Positions 1-11,591 of a stretch of DNA of 64,000 bases are shown here, one piece after another. Every line of letters begins with the position of its first letter. The first letter of the stretch is position 1. The translations under genes were made by a program, and so were the position numbers. Under the pieces are notes generated by a model. It did not search any database and was not told where the DNA came from. It saw only the letters and a program-made list of their open reading frames with translations. This DNA comes from Batillaria attramentaria. Lineage: Eukaryota; Mollusca; Gastropoda; Batillariidae. Location of the stretch: NCBI GenBank assembly GCA_018292915.2, contig JACVVK020000144.1:332501-396500 (forward strand), read 5' to 3'.

Positions 1-930
1 ATGAGTCTGAGCGTGTATGTGTGACGTCACTGTGTACTAGTGTGTGTCACACTGGCTAAGCTGTCGCACCTCTGTGTCACGTGTTTGTCCGACTCGTTGG
101 CTGGTTGGTTAGCTGGGGCTTATCGTCCACGCCACAACGAGGTGATTGCAGACGGCCGGGGGGGGGGGGGGGGCAGGTTATGGGAATAGCTACAGTCCAG
201 CTGAACACGTATTCAATCCAGTCAGACTGCCAGGTCGGCCACATTTTATGTATCCTTGACTGTAATGGACAGGTTACACAAACAGATCCAGTTCACAGTC
301 AGTGGAAGCGGGGCAACGTGAAAAAGGCCTGTAGGCCTGGTGAGTTGTCGTCCTTTGTTATAGTCCCCCCCCCCCCAAACATTTCTTTTGTGTGCCCTTT
401 TTTTCTCCACCCTCCCTCACCCTCAATAGCTATCATGGCGTCTGAAGGTTAGTGAAAATCTTGCAGAACACTGTGCGAGTTTTACATTCAATTTCATAGG
501 TCGGGGAGATATTACCTATGTTGAAATCATTTGTCTTACACTTACAGAAAATCTTTTTACTTCCATAGGTCGCGGAGGAAATATTTTTGCAAAGTGGTGT
601 AGAATTATTCAGATTTCTATTTCTAGTCCTTTCGTTATTGTGGATTGTTCTTTATCTCTACGAGATCTTATTCACTGTACGATTGGGAAACTGTCGAAAT
701 AGTGTAGCGTTTTTGTTTGCAGTGTGTGGTTTCCTTTGTCGTAAACTTTCTTGCTAGGAATCTGTGCTTTGTTCTCTGACAGCGTGGGTAGCTTTTGTGA
801 CGTCAGAAGGGTAGCTTTTGTTACGTCACTTGTTTTTGGTGACTGATCAGCACGTGGTTCAGGTTGCCTTCCTTTGTTCTAGCCTACGCTTTGTGAGTGT
901 GAGCGTGTATGTGTGACGTCACAGTGGGTA
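1..930. other. Gene-free region bounded by a 23-bp direct repeat with CRE-like sites
   Basis: A 23-bp sequence ending GTGACGTCAC occurs at 8-30 and again at 900-922. TGACGTCA palindromes lie at 22-29, about 797-804 and 914-921, with a related TTACGTCA near 821. A G run (160-172) and a C run (365-375) are present. No coding region is supported. Confidence 0.5.
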
Positions 931-1138
931 AAGGCGCGCCTTAATTGAGTCCGAACAAGTGTTCGCCCGAACACAAGCAAAATTCCTCGGCTTGCTTCGG
1001 CGTGGCCTCTACGTGCTAACTAGGCGTCGAACATTCGTGACACGTGACGTAAGGAAAATTAAATAGCAATGGCGCCGACTCGGTACTCGCCGTGTGACGA
1101 CGCGAGATAGCCGCCGAACAACCGCGAGGGATTTGGGT

Positions 1139-1229
1139 TAGCCGGCGATTCTGGACCAGCAAATCAGATAACGCCTGGCGAAAATTTCGCCAGGCGCTAT
1201 CTGATTTGCTGGTCCAGAATCGCCGGCTA
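1139..1229. repeat. Near-perfect 91-bp palindrome
   Basis: Two 45-bp arms (1139-1183 and 1185-1229) around a single central base; I see one mismatch. It begins TAGCCGGCGATTCTGGACC. It is probably a foldback MITE or its remnant; part of the arm motif (ATCTGATTT) repeats just after the right arm. Confidence 0.85.
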
Positions 1230-1560
1230 TCTGATTTCAAGATGGCGGAGGGTCGCGCTCGCACATGGCCGGTGTCGGTTCAAAGTTACAAGCATTATTT
1301 ATATTATTTCGGCAAAGAAGAAGTTTCTTGGTGCTATTGGAATATATTGATTAGTGAGGATGGTGTACATTTGACTTACAATGCTACACTGATAAGACTG
1401 CTGTGTACCGACTTATTACTATTAGCTATCCCCTTTGTCTTTGTGTAGACAACAAGGGTTATAATTATACCGTGGCTACCGATTGTGAATCTCCTTGCTT
1501 GTTCCTGATCTTGCATTTATGTGTCCGGCGCTTTCCAGCTGATCTTCCGCGCCCCTCCCC

Positions 1561-1690
1561 CTTCTAATGCTCGGGTCGTGAGTTCGTATCGCGGCTGGGG
1601 CCAAATATTTGGGCTGGCTTCTTCATCGTTGCCCCGTCTTTGATATCAACCGTATGTGGTGGAAAAGCACCTACACTTCCGCCCACCCAC
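1561..1690 (+). mobile_element. SINE-A, 5'-truncated copy
   Basis: tRNA-derived SINE family of this genome. This copy starts at CTTCTAATGCTCGGGTCGTG, keeps a damaged B-box and the CCCCGTCTTTGATATCA body, and ends in a CCCACC-type tail. Confidence 0.75.
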
Positions 1691-2419
1691 CTCTCTCTCT
1701 CTTCCCATTCTGTTTTCCCATTTGTTCGTTGGATTAATACGTTCGATAGGCCAGGAGTCTTCTGTATAGCTATCAAGGCTGCTAATGATCTTTCCCTTAG
1801 AGTCTCCTCCCCTGATTAATTGTGTTTGGCCACGTGACCACATCTTCAAATAATGATCCTTTCTTTGTTGGCCGTGTGTCCTGTACCTACCAGCTATTTT
1901 CCCTCCCCGGTGTGCACTTTGGTGGTCCGTTTCTGCTATTTTGCAACCAGCGCGGCCTAATCATGATGTTTGTTTGTATGCTATACATTCACAGTGTCTG
2001 TTCTTTCCGTTTACAGCCACAAAAGAAAGTCGTACATTTCTGCTGGGGCGTCGTGACCGCCTACGTCATCATCGCGTCACCACAGCCCACGGATAATGGC
2101 GCCAGTTCAACCCGATTCTGCTCCGACTATTCCCGAGCAGCCTGGTTTCTGCCCCCGGCCTCAAAATGGCGCTTGCACGCATCCGGAAAGGGAAAGAATC
2201 CGGAAGGGGAGGGAAGTCGCCGAGTGGTTTCCAGATTCTCTGCCCCTGACCTGGAGGATTTGGATCGGGAGAGCAGTTTTCCAAGGGAGACAAACAGTGT
2301 GGGAGCGACGCGTGAAGTGTGGGATGCCCTAGACCTGTTCGGAACCCCTGAGCAGCGTGCACGACGTATCTCTGTGTGGATCGTCTGGTGCACAATGTTA
2401 TTGTGTCTGTTCGGACAAG

Positions 2420-2836
2420 GCTACATCATCAAAGAACACATCACTGATCGATGGAATGTTCAAAGAATGCAACATCATCAAAGACCAAATCACATCATCA
2501 AAGAACACGCTACTGATCTCCTGGGAATGTTCGAAGAATGTAACACCATCAAAGAACACATCACTGATCTCCAGGAAATGTTCTGAGATTGCAACATCAT
2601 CCGACAAAGAACACGTCACTGATCTCCAGGGAATGTTCGAAGAATGTAACATCATCAAAGAACACATCACTGATCTCCAGGGAATGTTCGAAGAAAGTAA
2701 CATCATCAAAGAACACGTCACTGATCTCCAGGGAATGTTCGAAGAATGTAACATCATCAAAGAACACATCACTGATCTCCAGGGAATGTTCGAAGGATGT
2801 AACATCATCAAAGAACACATCACTGATCTCCAGGGC
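2420..2836. repeat. 51-bp minisatellite, about 8 units
   Basis: Unit about GAACACATCACTGATCTCCA... with period 51 (17 codons). Four of six reading frames stay open; the plus-strand frame repeats EHITDLQGMFEECNIIK. Early units (2420-2600) are degenerate, later ones nearly identical. No splice or start context makes it a convincing exon. Confidence 0.85.
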
Positions 2837-2924
2837 AGGGTATATTATTATATCAGTACTTGGTAAATTCATTGTGCTTCATGGACTTTTTTTTTTTTTT
2901 TTTTGGAGGGGGGGGTGGAGGTCA

Positions 2925-2997
2925 GGGTTGGATGAATCCCGATTGCGACCCGTCTTCGATATCACCCTTACGTGGTGAAAAAGGACGTTAACCCCAC
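2925..2997 (+). mobile_element. SINE-A, degenerate and internally deleted
   Basis: GAATCCCG is joined directly to CCCGTCTTCGATATCACC and then GGACGTTAACCCC, so the middle of the SINE-A body is missing. Confidence 0.55.
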
Positions 2998-3439
2998 AAT
3001 CAGCGTTCTTACCCCTACTACCCCCCCCCCCCCCCCCCGACTGATTTTGTCAAGGGGAAGATTGGGGTGGGGGTACTTCTGTGAGATTGAAGTCACTATG
3101 TTTTTGTTATCACCCTTGTTTCGGTGGAAAAGGATGTGGGAGACACCAGCCTTGTTCTTTGTCGATGTCACACCGTCTATCACCGTCTACCCTTGATTGG
3201 TCGAAAAGGGCGCTGCGTTCACGACTAATCAAGTACCACCCTCCTTCCCCCCCCCACCCCTTTCGGATCTTTTCACACAAAGAATACTTGTCCTGAAATA
3301 TAAATTTGACTCATGTACGTGGACGCAGAAACTGTTTTTTTTATTTAATCTTTTCAAATCAATTCGGTGTTCGTCGATGCGATATAGGCAAGAGATGTTT
3401 TCAAATCAAAGCGGAAATGATTTATGTACATTATAAGGT

Positions 3440-6400
3440 GTAGCAATCTTTCTTGTCTCCTGTAAAAATGTCTTTTACTGACAAAGCCAAAGTGATAAAA
3501 TTAATAGTATTCTCCATCGAATCGCTTTCAGCGCGAGCCCGGTCATACGGGAGGTCTGTCTACCTCTCTGAGGATGTTGTTGTTGCTGTTGTTGTTGCTG
3601 TTGTTACCTTGGTCGTCTGTCATCAGGCTGTCGATCTTGCTGTTGTACAGAAAGGGACCGTCAGGAGGTCTTCATAAATTAGTTAAGATTTGCTTCCTAA
3701 GCCACACGTGGCAAGTGGCATTCTGTCTGTAAGGGCCATGCAAAAGGTCAACAAATAGGAAATGTCTTTTTACTGACAAAGCGTAAGTTCTCAACCGATC
3801 TTGCTGTTGTACCTGCCGGTCAGTCGGGGAGGTCATGCTCCCCGTCTGCAAGATGCTGTTGTTGTTGCTGCTGTTACTGTAGTTACCTTGGTCATCCGTC
3901 ATCGGGCTGTCCATCTTGCTGTTGTACTTGCCGGTCATTCGGGGAGGTCTTGCTTCCCGTCTGCAAAATGCTGCTGTTGATGCTGCCACGATGCTGACGT
4001 TTTCAGCCATGTGGTCTGGCTTCCGTCATCAGGTTGTCGAAGTCCAGGTTGGTGGTTCAAACCCCAGGATTCATCGTTCACTCAAATTCCATTCGGTCAG
4101 GGCGCCTCGCCTTCTGTCTACAAGTGGTCTACTAAAAGGAGACATCTTCAAGCTGTCGTGTTCTCTAAAATCTTCAGCTAGCAGTTGGTTTACTAGCCTC
4201 CTGGCTGCTGGTTCAGAAACCCCAGGTTTCACTGCGCACCAAACTTTTTGCCGAAAAATGGTATACCGTCAGTATTATGACAACAATGTCAAACGCAAAA
4301 TAGCACCCCCCCCCCCAAAAAAAAAAAAAAAAAAAAAGTCAGGTAGGTCAGTATGGATACGTGGGTTTTCATGAGCTCGGGACTGTCTTTGTTGCTTGCG
4401 CGGCGTTACGCCCTAAAAACGCCCTCGCGAAATGTCTTGTACATGTACTAACAAAGCGTTCATTCATCTGTCGTCATTTTAAAGAATGGTCTAAGCTACT
4501 GGACTCGATCAGCACTTAGGCTCTTTCGTCGTTTGCCGTCACGGATCTCCGGGTTTGTGAACACGCCCATTGTAGCGGTAGTTTCACACTTTCCCTTCAC
4601 TCCTCTCCGGTCTCTGGCCGCCTTTTAGCTTCCCATCGTCTTCTGCGTTCTCTGTGCTTTCGTTTCGTCCTCTCAGCCAAACGGAACGCCACCGGTGACC
4701 TATCCTACACGTCCACGCTCGGAGTCGTTTCTCGTTTCTCTCAAGTAGGTCAGTATGGATAAGCCGTCTTCGATGAGCTCGGGAATAAGTCTTTGTTGCT
4801 TGCGCGGCGTTACGCCCTAAAAACTCCCTCGCGAAATGTCTTGTACTAACAAAGCGTTCATCTGTAACTGATCAGCTCACATCGTATAGTATAGAGCCCT
4901 GTCAGACGGGGGGAGGTCTTTGTGAGCAAGTTTTGCGGACACCTCAACGCTCGCTCTATGGCCAAAATGAACGCCTGTTTGGGGGGCGGATCTTCTCAAG
5001 AGTTTGGCATTTTGTCAGCTGAAAACAAACAGTCCTACAAAAAAAATTAAATATATAAATAAGTAAAACAAATGTGTGCAGATGGGAGTTCTTGGACTTC
5101 CATCTTCAAGCTGTCGTGTTCTTTCTCATCCTCTGCTATGAGTCGGTTAACTAGTCTCTTGGTTGGTGGTTCAAACCCCACGAATCATCGTTCACTAATA
5201 TTTGTAAAGTCACTTGTCGTTTCTCTCAAAGTCAGGTAGGTCAGTATGGATACGTGGTCTTTCAGGAGCTCGGGAATAAGTCTTTGTTGCTTGCGCGGCG
5301 TTACGCCCTATAAACTCCCTCGCGAAATGTCTTGTACTAACAAAGCGTTTATCTGTAACTGATCAGCTCACATCGTATAGTTCATCTTGGTCGTTTGTAT
5401 TTTTGCCGTTGCTGTCGCATGGCTTTCTTTCCTTTTTTCAATCTTTGCAGAAGTATCAGTTTTCTTTTCGGACGAATCGCTTTCAGGACGAGCCCGGTCA
5501 GACGGGGGGAGGTCTATGTGAGCAAGTTTTGCGGACACCTCAACGCTCGCACTATGGCCAAAATGAACGCCTGTTTTGGGGCGGATCTTGTCAAGAGTTT
5601 AGCATTTTTTTGTCAGCTAAAAACAAACTGTCCTATAAAACAAAATACAAAAAAATATGTGCAGATGGTAGTTCTTGGACTTCCATATTCAAGCTGTCAT
5701 TCTGTTCTTTCACATCCTCTGCTATGAGTCGGTTAACTAGTCTCCTGGTTGGTGGTTCAAACCCCACGAATCATCGTTCACTAATATTTGTAAAGTCACT
5801 TGTTCGCTGTCGTTTCTCTCAAAGTCAGGTAGGTCAGTATGGATACGTGGTTTTTCAGGAGCTCGGGAATAAGTCTTTGTTGCTTGCGCGGCGTTAAGCC
5901 CTAAAAACTCCCTCGCGAGATGTTCTGTACTAACAATGTGTTCATCTGTAACTGATCGGCTCACATCGTATAGTCCATCTTGGTCGTTGATTTTTGCCGT
6001 TGCTGTCGCATGGCTTTCTTTCCTTTTTCCATCACCGTATATTCCATCTGTTGCTGTTGCACTGCTGTCTTCCTCTTTCGACTTATTGTTAAGTGCTTAG
6101 GACAAACTTCTGATGTCGGTACCCACCCACCACCTAAAAAAAGCAACCACCACCAAAAGGCAAAGAAAAACCCAGCAACAACAAAAACAGAACAAAACAC
6201 GAAAGAAAAACAAAAACAAAAAACAATACAAAGTGAAAAAAATACCACACAAAAAGGAAACCCATGGATTATTTATTATGACAAAGTCAAATGAAGCAAA
6301 ATGCCCTACAAATGAAATAAACGAATGGACGAATAAACAAATAAATACATCAAAATGAAATGTCTTAAACTGACAAAGTGAAATTTACGTGTCACTGGCA

Positions 6401-6760
6401 AGCATACAACGTGGCATCTTGCTTCTGTCTAAACAGTATATTAACTGGTTTCTTCCTCCCTCTCTCGTGTCACTGACAAGCACACAACGTATGTTCTTTC
6501 TATATATATGGCATCTTGCTTCTATCTAAACAGTAGAGTCACTGACAAGCATAAACGGATGTTCTTTTTGGCATCTTCCTGTCTAAACAGTATAGTTCCT
6601 TGTTTCTCATTGTCTTTCTTCACTGGAGGCCGAGTTGCTCGCTGTGGGTCAAATGAAAACTAGAGACTGCCCTACAAAATAAAGAATTAATTGAATAAAA
6701 GCGAAATATCTTGTACTGACAAAACGTTAACGTGCAATTGACAATAGTACATCGTCTGTT
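3440..6760 (-). repeat. Rearranged partial duplicates of the gene's terminal exon and 3' UTR, interleaved with tRNA-like repeats
   Basis: Blocks homologous to the terminal exon recur here. The exon stretch about 7583-7635 (CGAGCCCGG...GGAGGTCT-like) matches 3522-3572, 4886-4920 and 5468-5515. The exon stretch about 7490-7560 (GTGAGCAAGTTTTGCGGACA) matches 4921-5010 and 5516-5605. The exon stretch about 7630-7720 matches 3790-3850 and 3930-4041. A 3' UTR cassette like AAATGTCTTGTACTGACAAA recurs near 3468, 3761, 4430, 4833, 5326, 5915, 6357 and 6703. A unit starting GTAGGTCAGTATGGAT repeats at 4341, 4746, 5236 and 5829. All copies contain stops or frame breaks. Confidence 0.65.
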
Positions 6761-6784
6761 GCATCTTGCCATTGTTCACACAAG

Positions 6785-8704
6785 TCACTGGATCGTCGCG
6801 GCGATTCCGTCTTTTTCATCTCCCGGATGCTGATCTGCTTTGCTCCGTCGACGGAACGGGAGATGCTTTTTCTTCTTCGGTATTTTGCTGTCCGCTGACT
6901 CGGCTCTTTCGGGGGACAGCAGATTAGTCAGGAACTTGTGTTTCTTCTTGGTACGTTTACCTTGAGGCGCGGTCTGGGAGTTTTCACCGTCTCTCGTCCC
7001 CTCTGCAGCCTGCGAGGGACTGGTGTGTTGGTCGGACTCTCTCGCACGTCTTTCGTCGAGAACTTTGGACGCTTCCAGCTTCTGGGATCTTCGTGGTGCC
7101 AGGAGACCGCTGAGAAGTTTCGCCTTCTTCTTTGGCTGGGCGTCTCTGAAGTCTTTGGCTGGAGTCTTTCTGTGTTTTTCTGTCGCTGATGGAATCTTCT
7201 CGTTGTCCTGCAGTGCATCTCGCGCTAACGGATTCTCAGGGTTTTGTGAGCTTCGTTTAGGAGCAGCGCCTCTGGTCTGTGAGTCTGCAGCATCTCCGTC
7301 TCGTGAGTCGTCTGGTTGTCCGAAACTTTTCTCGGCGTAGCGTCCACTCGGCTCTCCCATGTTTTGGTCAGCGTTCTTGTCTGAAGCACGCGTCTCCTTA
7401 TGGCCTGAACGGTCTCCGAACTGTCCCGTAGCTTTGTGGTTGGACAGGCTTGTCTTCTCCTTCAAATCCTCTTCTTGGACCACGTCCTCCTTGTGAGCAA
7501 GTTTTGCGGACAGGTCGTCTCTCGCACGAATACGAGCGTTCGTTTTCGGACCGACCTTGTCAAGAGTTGAACCATCACCTTTCTCTTCTGAACCATCGCT
7601 TTTAGGGCGAGCCCGGCCAACCGGAAGGTCTTGCTTCCTATCCACAGCGTACTGTAGTTGTTGCTGTGTTTGCCTTGGTTCGAGCCACGTGATCTGGCTT
7701 CCGTCAGCAGGATGTCGTTCGTGCTGTAGTGCAGATCGACCGATCACCGGAAAGGTGTCCCCACGTGTGGACGGCCTCTTCACTCCTCCTGCTTGGTACA
7801 AACTGTGGTTTTCACCGCTCAAAGTCTTTGGCTTATTGTCAGGCAAACCGGGTGCAGAACTAGAAGCCTCTCCAGGTTTCAACGTCCGATTGCCTCGTTC
7901 AGCAGAGCCATTTCCGTCTTTTTCCATCCCAGCAGTGTTCACTGGTAAATCAGTCTCTAAAACCATGCGCTTGCTCGGCAGTCCGTCGTGATCTGCTCTC
8001 TCGGATTTAGCCTTCTCCATAGGACCAGTCCCAATTCCATTTGCTTTGGCTTGTCCTTTGGTATGGACCGGTTCTTTGTCTGGCCGAGGTCCTGAGAAAC
8101 CCGGGCCGCTCTTCTGAGTATTCTCAGACATCAGGGGTTCTGCCTTCAGTTCTGGCCGCTGCAGATTCTTTTTCTCAGCGTTTTCCACCTGGCTCGTCTC
8201 GGCCGCCGCTTCGTATCTGCGCCGAATGCTGGCTACCTGAGATAGGTTGGCCTGCGCCAGCTGATGCTCCCCTTGCTGTTCCGTCAGCTTGTATGCGTTT
8301 GTTCCTGGCGATGCAGCTTTTGAGGAGGGCAGCACCTGCTTGTTGGGTTGAATCTGAGGACTCCTTGGTTTCCCAGAAACCTCTCCCGCGTTTAAAAGCG
8401 GTTGAGTTTGAGTAGTCCCATGGGGGATAACTCCTTGCTTATCTGTCATCCTTCCCTCAGTTTCTGGCCCAGCAATCGCCTCCCTTTTTCTCCCCATCCC
8501 TTTCTGCCCCTCGCTCCCATAATCCTTCTTGCTTTCGGAGTGATCTCCCCTTCGTCGACTTCCAGAACGATCTTTCCGGTCGCCTCTACCGTCATGGCGA
8601 CCACGGCTGGCGCCACCACAAGCCCCTCCTTCGTCAGGGTCGTCGTCAAAATGATCTGTAGCGTCGCTGTCGGTGTCATGTCGGAACACCGGTGCCTCGG
8701 TTAC
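6785..8704 (-). CDS. Helical-repeat gene terminal exon: 639-aa charged disordered tail
   Basis: It is 1,920 bp including the TGA at 6785-6787, with acceptor tgtgcag (edge 8704). It starts [14 protein letters not shown] and is rich in K, E, D, S, G and Q, with no folded domain visible. Near the C-terminus a motif recurs: [16 protein letters not shown] (about 7094-7134) and [16 protein letters not shown] (about 6911-6951), then [13 protein letters not shown] (6840-6886). These basic-amphipathic motifs might be binding peptides or nuclear signals (inference). Fragments of this exon are duplicated in the 3' flank (3520-5610). Confidence 0.85.
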   Translation of the reverse strand, partial: VTEAPVFRHDTDSDATDHFDDDPDEGGACGGASRGRHDGRGDRKDRSGSRRRGDHSESKKDYGSEGQKGMGRKREAIAGPETEGRMTDKQGVIPHGTTQTQPLLNAGEVSGKPRSPQIQPNKQVLPSSKAASPGTNAYKLTEQQGEHQLAQANLSQVASIRRRYEAAAETSQVENAEKKNLQRPELKAEPLMSENTQKSGPGFSGPRPDKEPVHTKGQAKANGIGTGPMEKAKSERADHDGLPSKRMVLETDLPVNTAGMEKDGNGSAERGNRTLKPGEASSSAPGLPDNKPKTLSGENHSLYQAGGVKRPSTRGDTFPVIGRSALQHERHPADGSQITWLEPRQTQQQLQYAVDRKQDLPVGRARPKSDGSEEKGDGSTLDKVGPKTNARIRARDDLSAKLAHKEDVVQEEDLKEKTSLSNHKATGQFGDRSGHKETRASDKNADQNMGEPSGRYAEKSFGQPDDSRDGDAADSQTRGAAPKRSSQNPENPLARDALQDNEKIPSATEKHRKTPAKDFRDAQPKKKAKLLSGLLAPRRSQKLEASKVLDERRARESDQHTSPSQAAEGTRDGENSQTAPQGKRTKKKHKFLTNLLSPERAESADSKIPKKKKHLPFRRRSKADQHPGDEKDGIAATIQ

Positions 8705-8880
8705 CTGTGCAGATTGGGAACGAGAAAGAAATAGCGTATTTAGAACAGAACAAGATAGGTATAAGTCACCGTGATGAACATTTCATCAAAACTTAACTCT
8801 GATTCAAAACCAACAAAAGAAATTAACACAGAAATTATTCCATAAAAAGTTGCATTTCGCTGTAAGTCAGTATAAGTATG

Positions 8881-8913
<33 letters not shown>

Positions 8914-9887
8914 AGTCAGTCCAAACGAGACTCCGTGTGAAGAGTGACTAAAGGAAAAAGTAATCAAGGTTTGACAGTGACCGTTTCAGTAGCGTTTCGC
9001 TCTCGCTGGCTGTAATGGGAGTAGCGGAGGTCAGCGATCAGCAAGGGCAGAGTACCGCGTAATTACTTCGTTGTACTGGCCATGCGCGCTTTGTCCTTCA
9101 AAAACCTCCGGTTCTGAGTTGTAAAAAAAATCCACCCCTCATTGTTTGAAACCAGTAGCAGATATCCAGCTAAGGTAAACGGGCTTTTAAGTTTTTCCCA
9201 ATATGTCAGGTTCTTGTTTTTTTTTTTTTTTTTTTGTTGCGATTATCCCATGATTCTTGTATTGTCCAGCAATTATGTGTTTCTTTATAAAAGAAAAAAC
9301 AAAAACAAAAAAAAACTCGTCTTTGTAAGCAAATTATGAATTGACGGTATGACTTTGTACAAAAAGATATTCAAATGTACAGCCGACAGCGTCATGTGTC
9401 ATCCTTCGGGTTGTTTTTTTTTTTTTTTTTTTTTTTTGCGATTTATTATCCGATGATTCTTGTCAGTATTGTTCAGCAATTATGTGTTTCTTCATATTTT
9501 CTTTTACTCGTCTGTATAAGCAAATGAATTGACGGTTTTGACCGAATAAATGTTGTTTGAACCCTATATGATGATGTTTCATATAGATTTCTGTTGGAAT
9601 GGGTGGGTGAGAGAGAGAGAGAGAGAGAGTGTGTGTGTGTTTCGGGTCAGCTCTATTTTACCAAAGGTCTATGTTTATTGAGCTATGTAGTGGGACGGGA
9701 GAGGAAACCATGTAATGACACAGACAAGGTGTATCTGCGGGAACAGAGACGTGTGGTTACAGAGACACGTACCCTTCAGCTCTTTCTCTCTCTCTCTCTC
9801 ACACACGCACACGCACACACACACACACACACACAAGCGCACACACACACAGACACACACACGCACGCACACAGACACACGCGCGCA

Positions 9888-9935
<48 letters not shown>

Positions 9936-11526
9936 GAAAACTTAAAATCTTCCACCTTTGGCTACAAATTTTCCTCGCCCAAAACGTTTCTTCCGCTGAA
10001 GCACTCATCATACTAAAAGGCACCAAACTGCACAGATTTACTCTAATTCTAAAACTTTTCATCGACAAGAAGTGTTTGTTTCTTTGAAGCACCTAAAATC
10101 ACGCCAAATTGTACCAAATTGTACAGATTAAAAAAAAAATTACAGAGTAAAAAATGATTTCCGGGGGGGGGGGGGGGGGTTGCCACGTCTAGCATAACGC
10201 ATTTTTTTTTTTCTGACGTGTGCTTGTGGTTTTGCAACGTCGTTGCTGAATCTCCACACTTTTCCTCCTTTTCAATCATGGACATTTTAAGCCCCATACA
10301 CTGAGTGCCAATATCTCTATCAAATACCAGTATTATCAAACTGTCTGACGCCAACACTGGCGCATCACACCCGTGGGGTCCCCTCAGGGATTGTGGTGTT
10401 TCTAACGAGTCCCGAACCCTTCACGCGAGACTTAATTTTTAAGCACCTGACACCCGTGCCGAACCCCCACGTGCCCCATGAATCAGTAGTATTCTCGAGC
10501 AGCAGACGAATTTGTCTTCATTTCAAAGTCTTGCTACCACACTACACCTCCGCTTACGAACAGACAGTCTGTCTTTGGTTTCACGACAAAAGCCACAGGT
10601 CTAACCTGAACCCGGACGTCGCCCCAAGAGTCGGCTTTGAAGAAGTCTAGCATTCCGTACTTCGTGTGCCCTCTTTAAAGGCGCTAGTGCCGCCATTTTT
10701 GTGCTGACAGGATTCTGAGCTGTTTTGTAATAACTGCCATCACACTACTTCGGCACCTGGACAGTGACAGCGTCCAATGCTGGCGCTGACCCAACAGAAG
10801 CGTACTCGACGACGAGGCGACCACACTGAGCGCTCCAATAATAATAATGAGTATTGTGCAGGCACTTTACCCAATTTCATAAATCGGCTCAAAGCAAAGC
10901 GCCGCGAACTGAACCCAACACGCACGCTCACGTGAATCACAGGCATTCTCTCACACACTGGACATAAACGCATTACAATCACGTGGTGCAAAGGGTCGGC
11001 TCAGCTATTTAAATTTCGAACTTTAGAATTTCTTTTATTTTTTTCGGTGGGCTGAACATTTCCAAAGCAGAGGGGGAGGAAGCCGGAGTACCCGGAGAGA
11101 ACGGTGCCACATATGAGAAGGAACAATTCTTTGCCCCGAGTTGGACTCAAACCCCTGACCTCTCGCATTGGTGACAAGTCTGTTAGTGTTAACCACTAGA
11201 CCACCGACCGCCCCGGTATAACAACCACATTCGTAGAATTTGAATATTCGCCCGCTCGGGGGCCGGGGGCGAGTTTGGGCTAAGGTACTAGGGCTCCGTC
11301 AGACGTGGCGAATTTGCACGCCTTCCAGCGGTAAAATACACTCCCGGCCAATTAAATTGGCTCGCCAGGGGCACTGGGCCGCTCCGTCGTCGGCTTGTCA
11401 GTGAATAGAACACGGTGCTATTTTTTTTCCTCGCCACGCGGTCAGTCGGGGGGGGGGGGGGTGGTTGTGTGTGTGTGTGTGTTGTGTGTGTGTGTGTGTT
11501 GTGTGTGCGTGCGTGCGTGCGTGCTG

Positions 11527-11591
<65 letters not shown>

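Noticed and set aside
1822..2586. 254-codon plus-strand open frame ahead of the minisatellite
   Set aside because: It has no recognisable domain, its end lies in the 51-bp minisatellite, and there is no supporting splice structure. I leave it as unsupported rather than a gene.
6928..8734. Long plus-strand open frames opposite the terminal exon
   Set aside because: They are antisense shadows of the minus-strand terminal exon, which has the splice acceptor, phase and stop that fit the gene.
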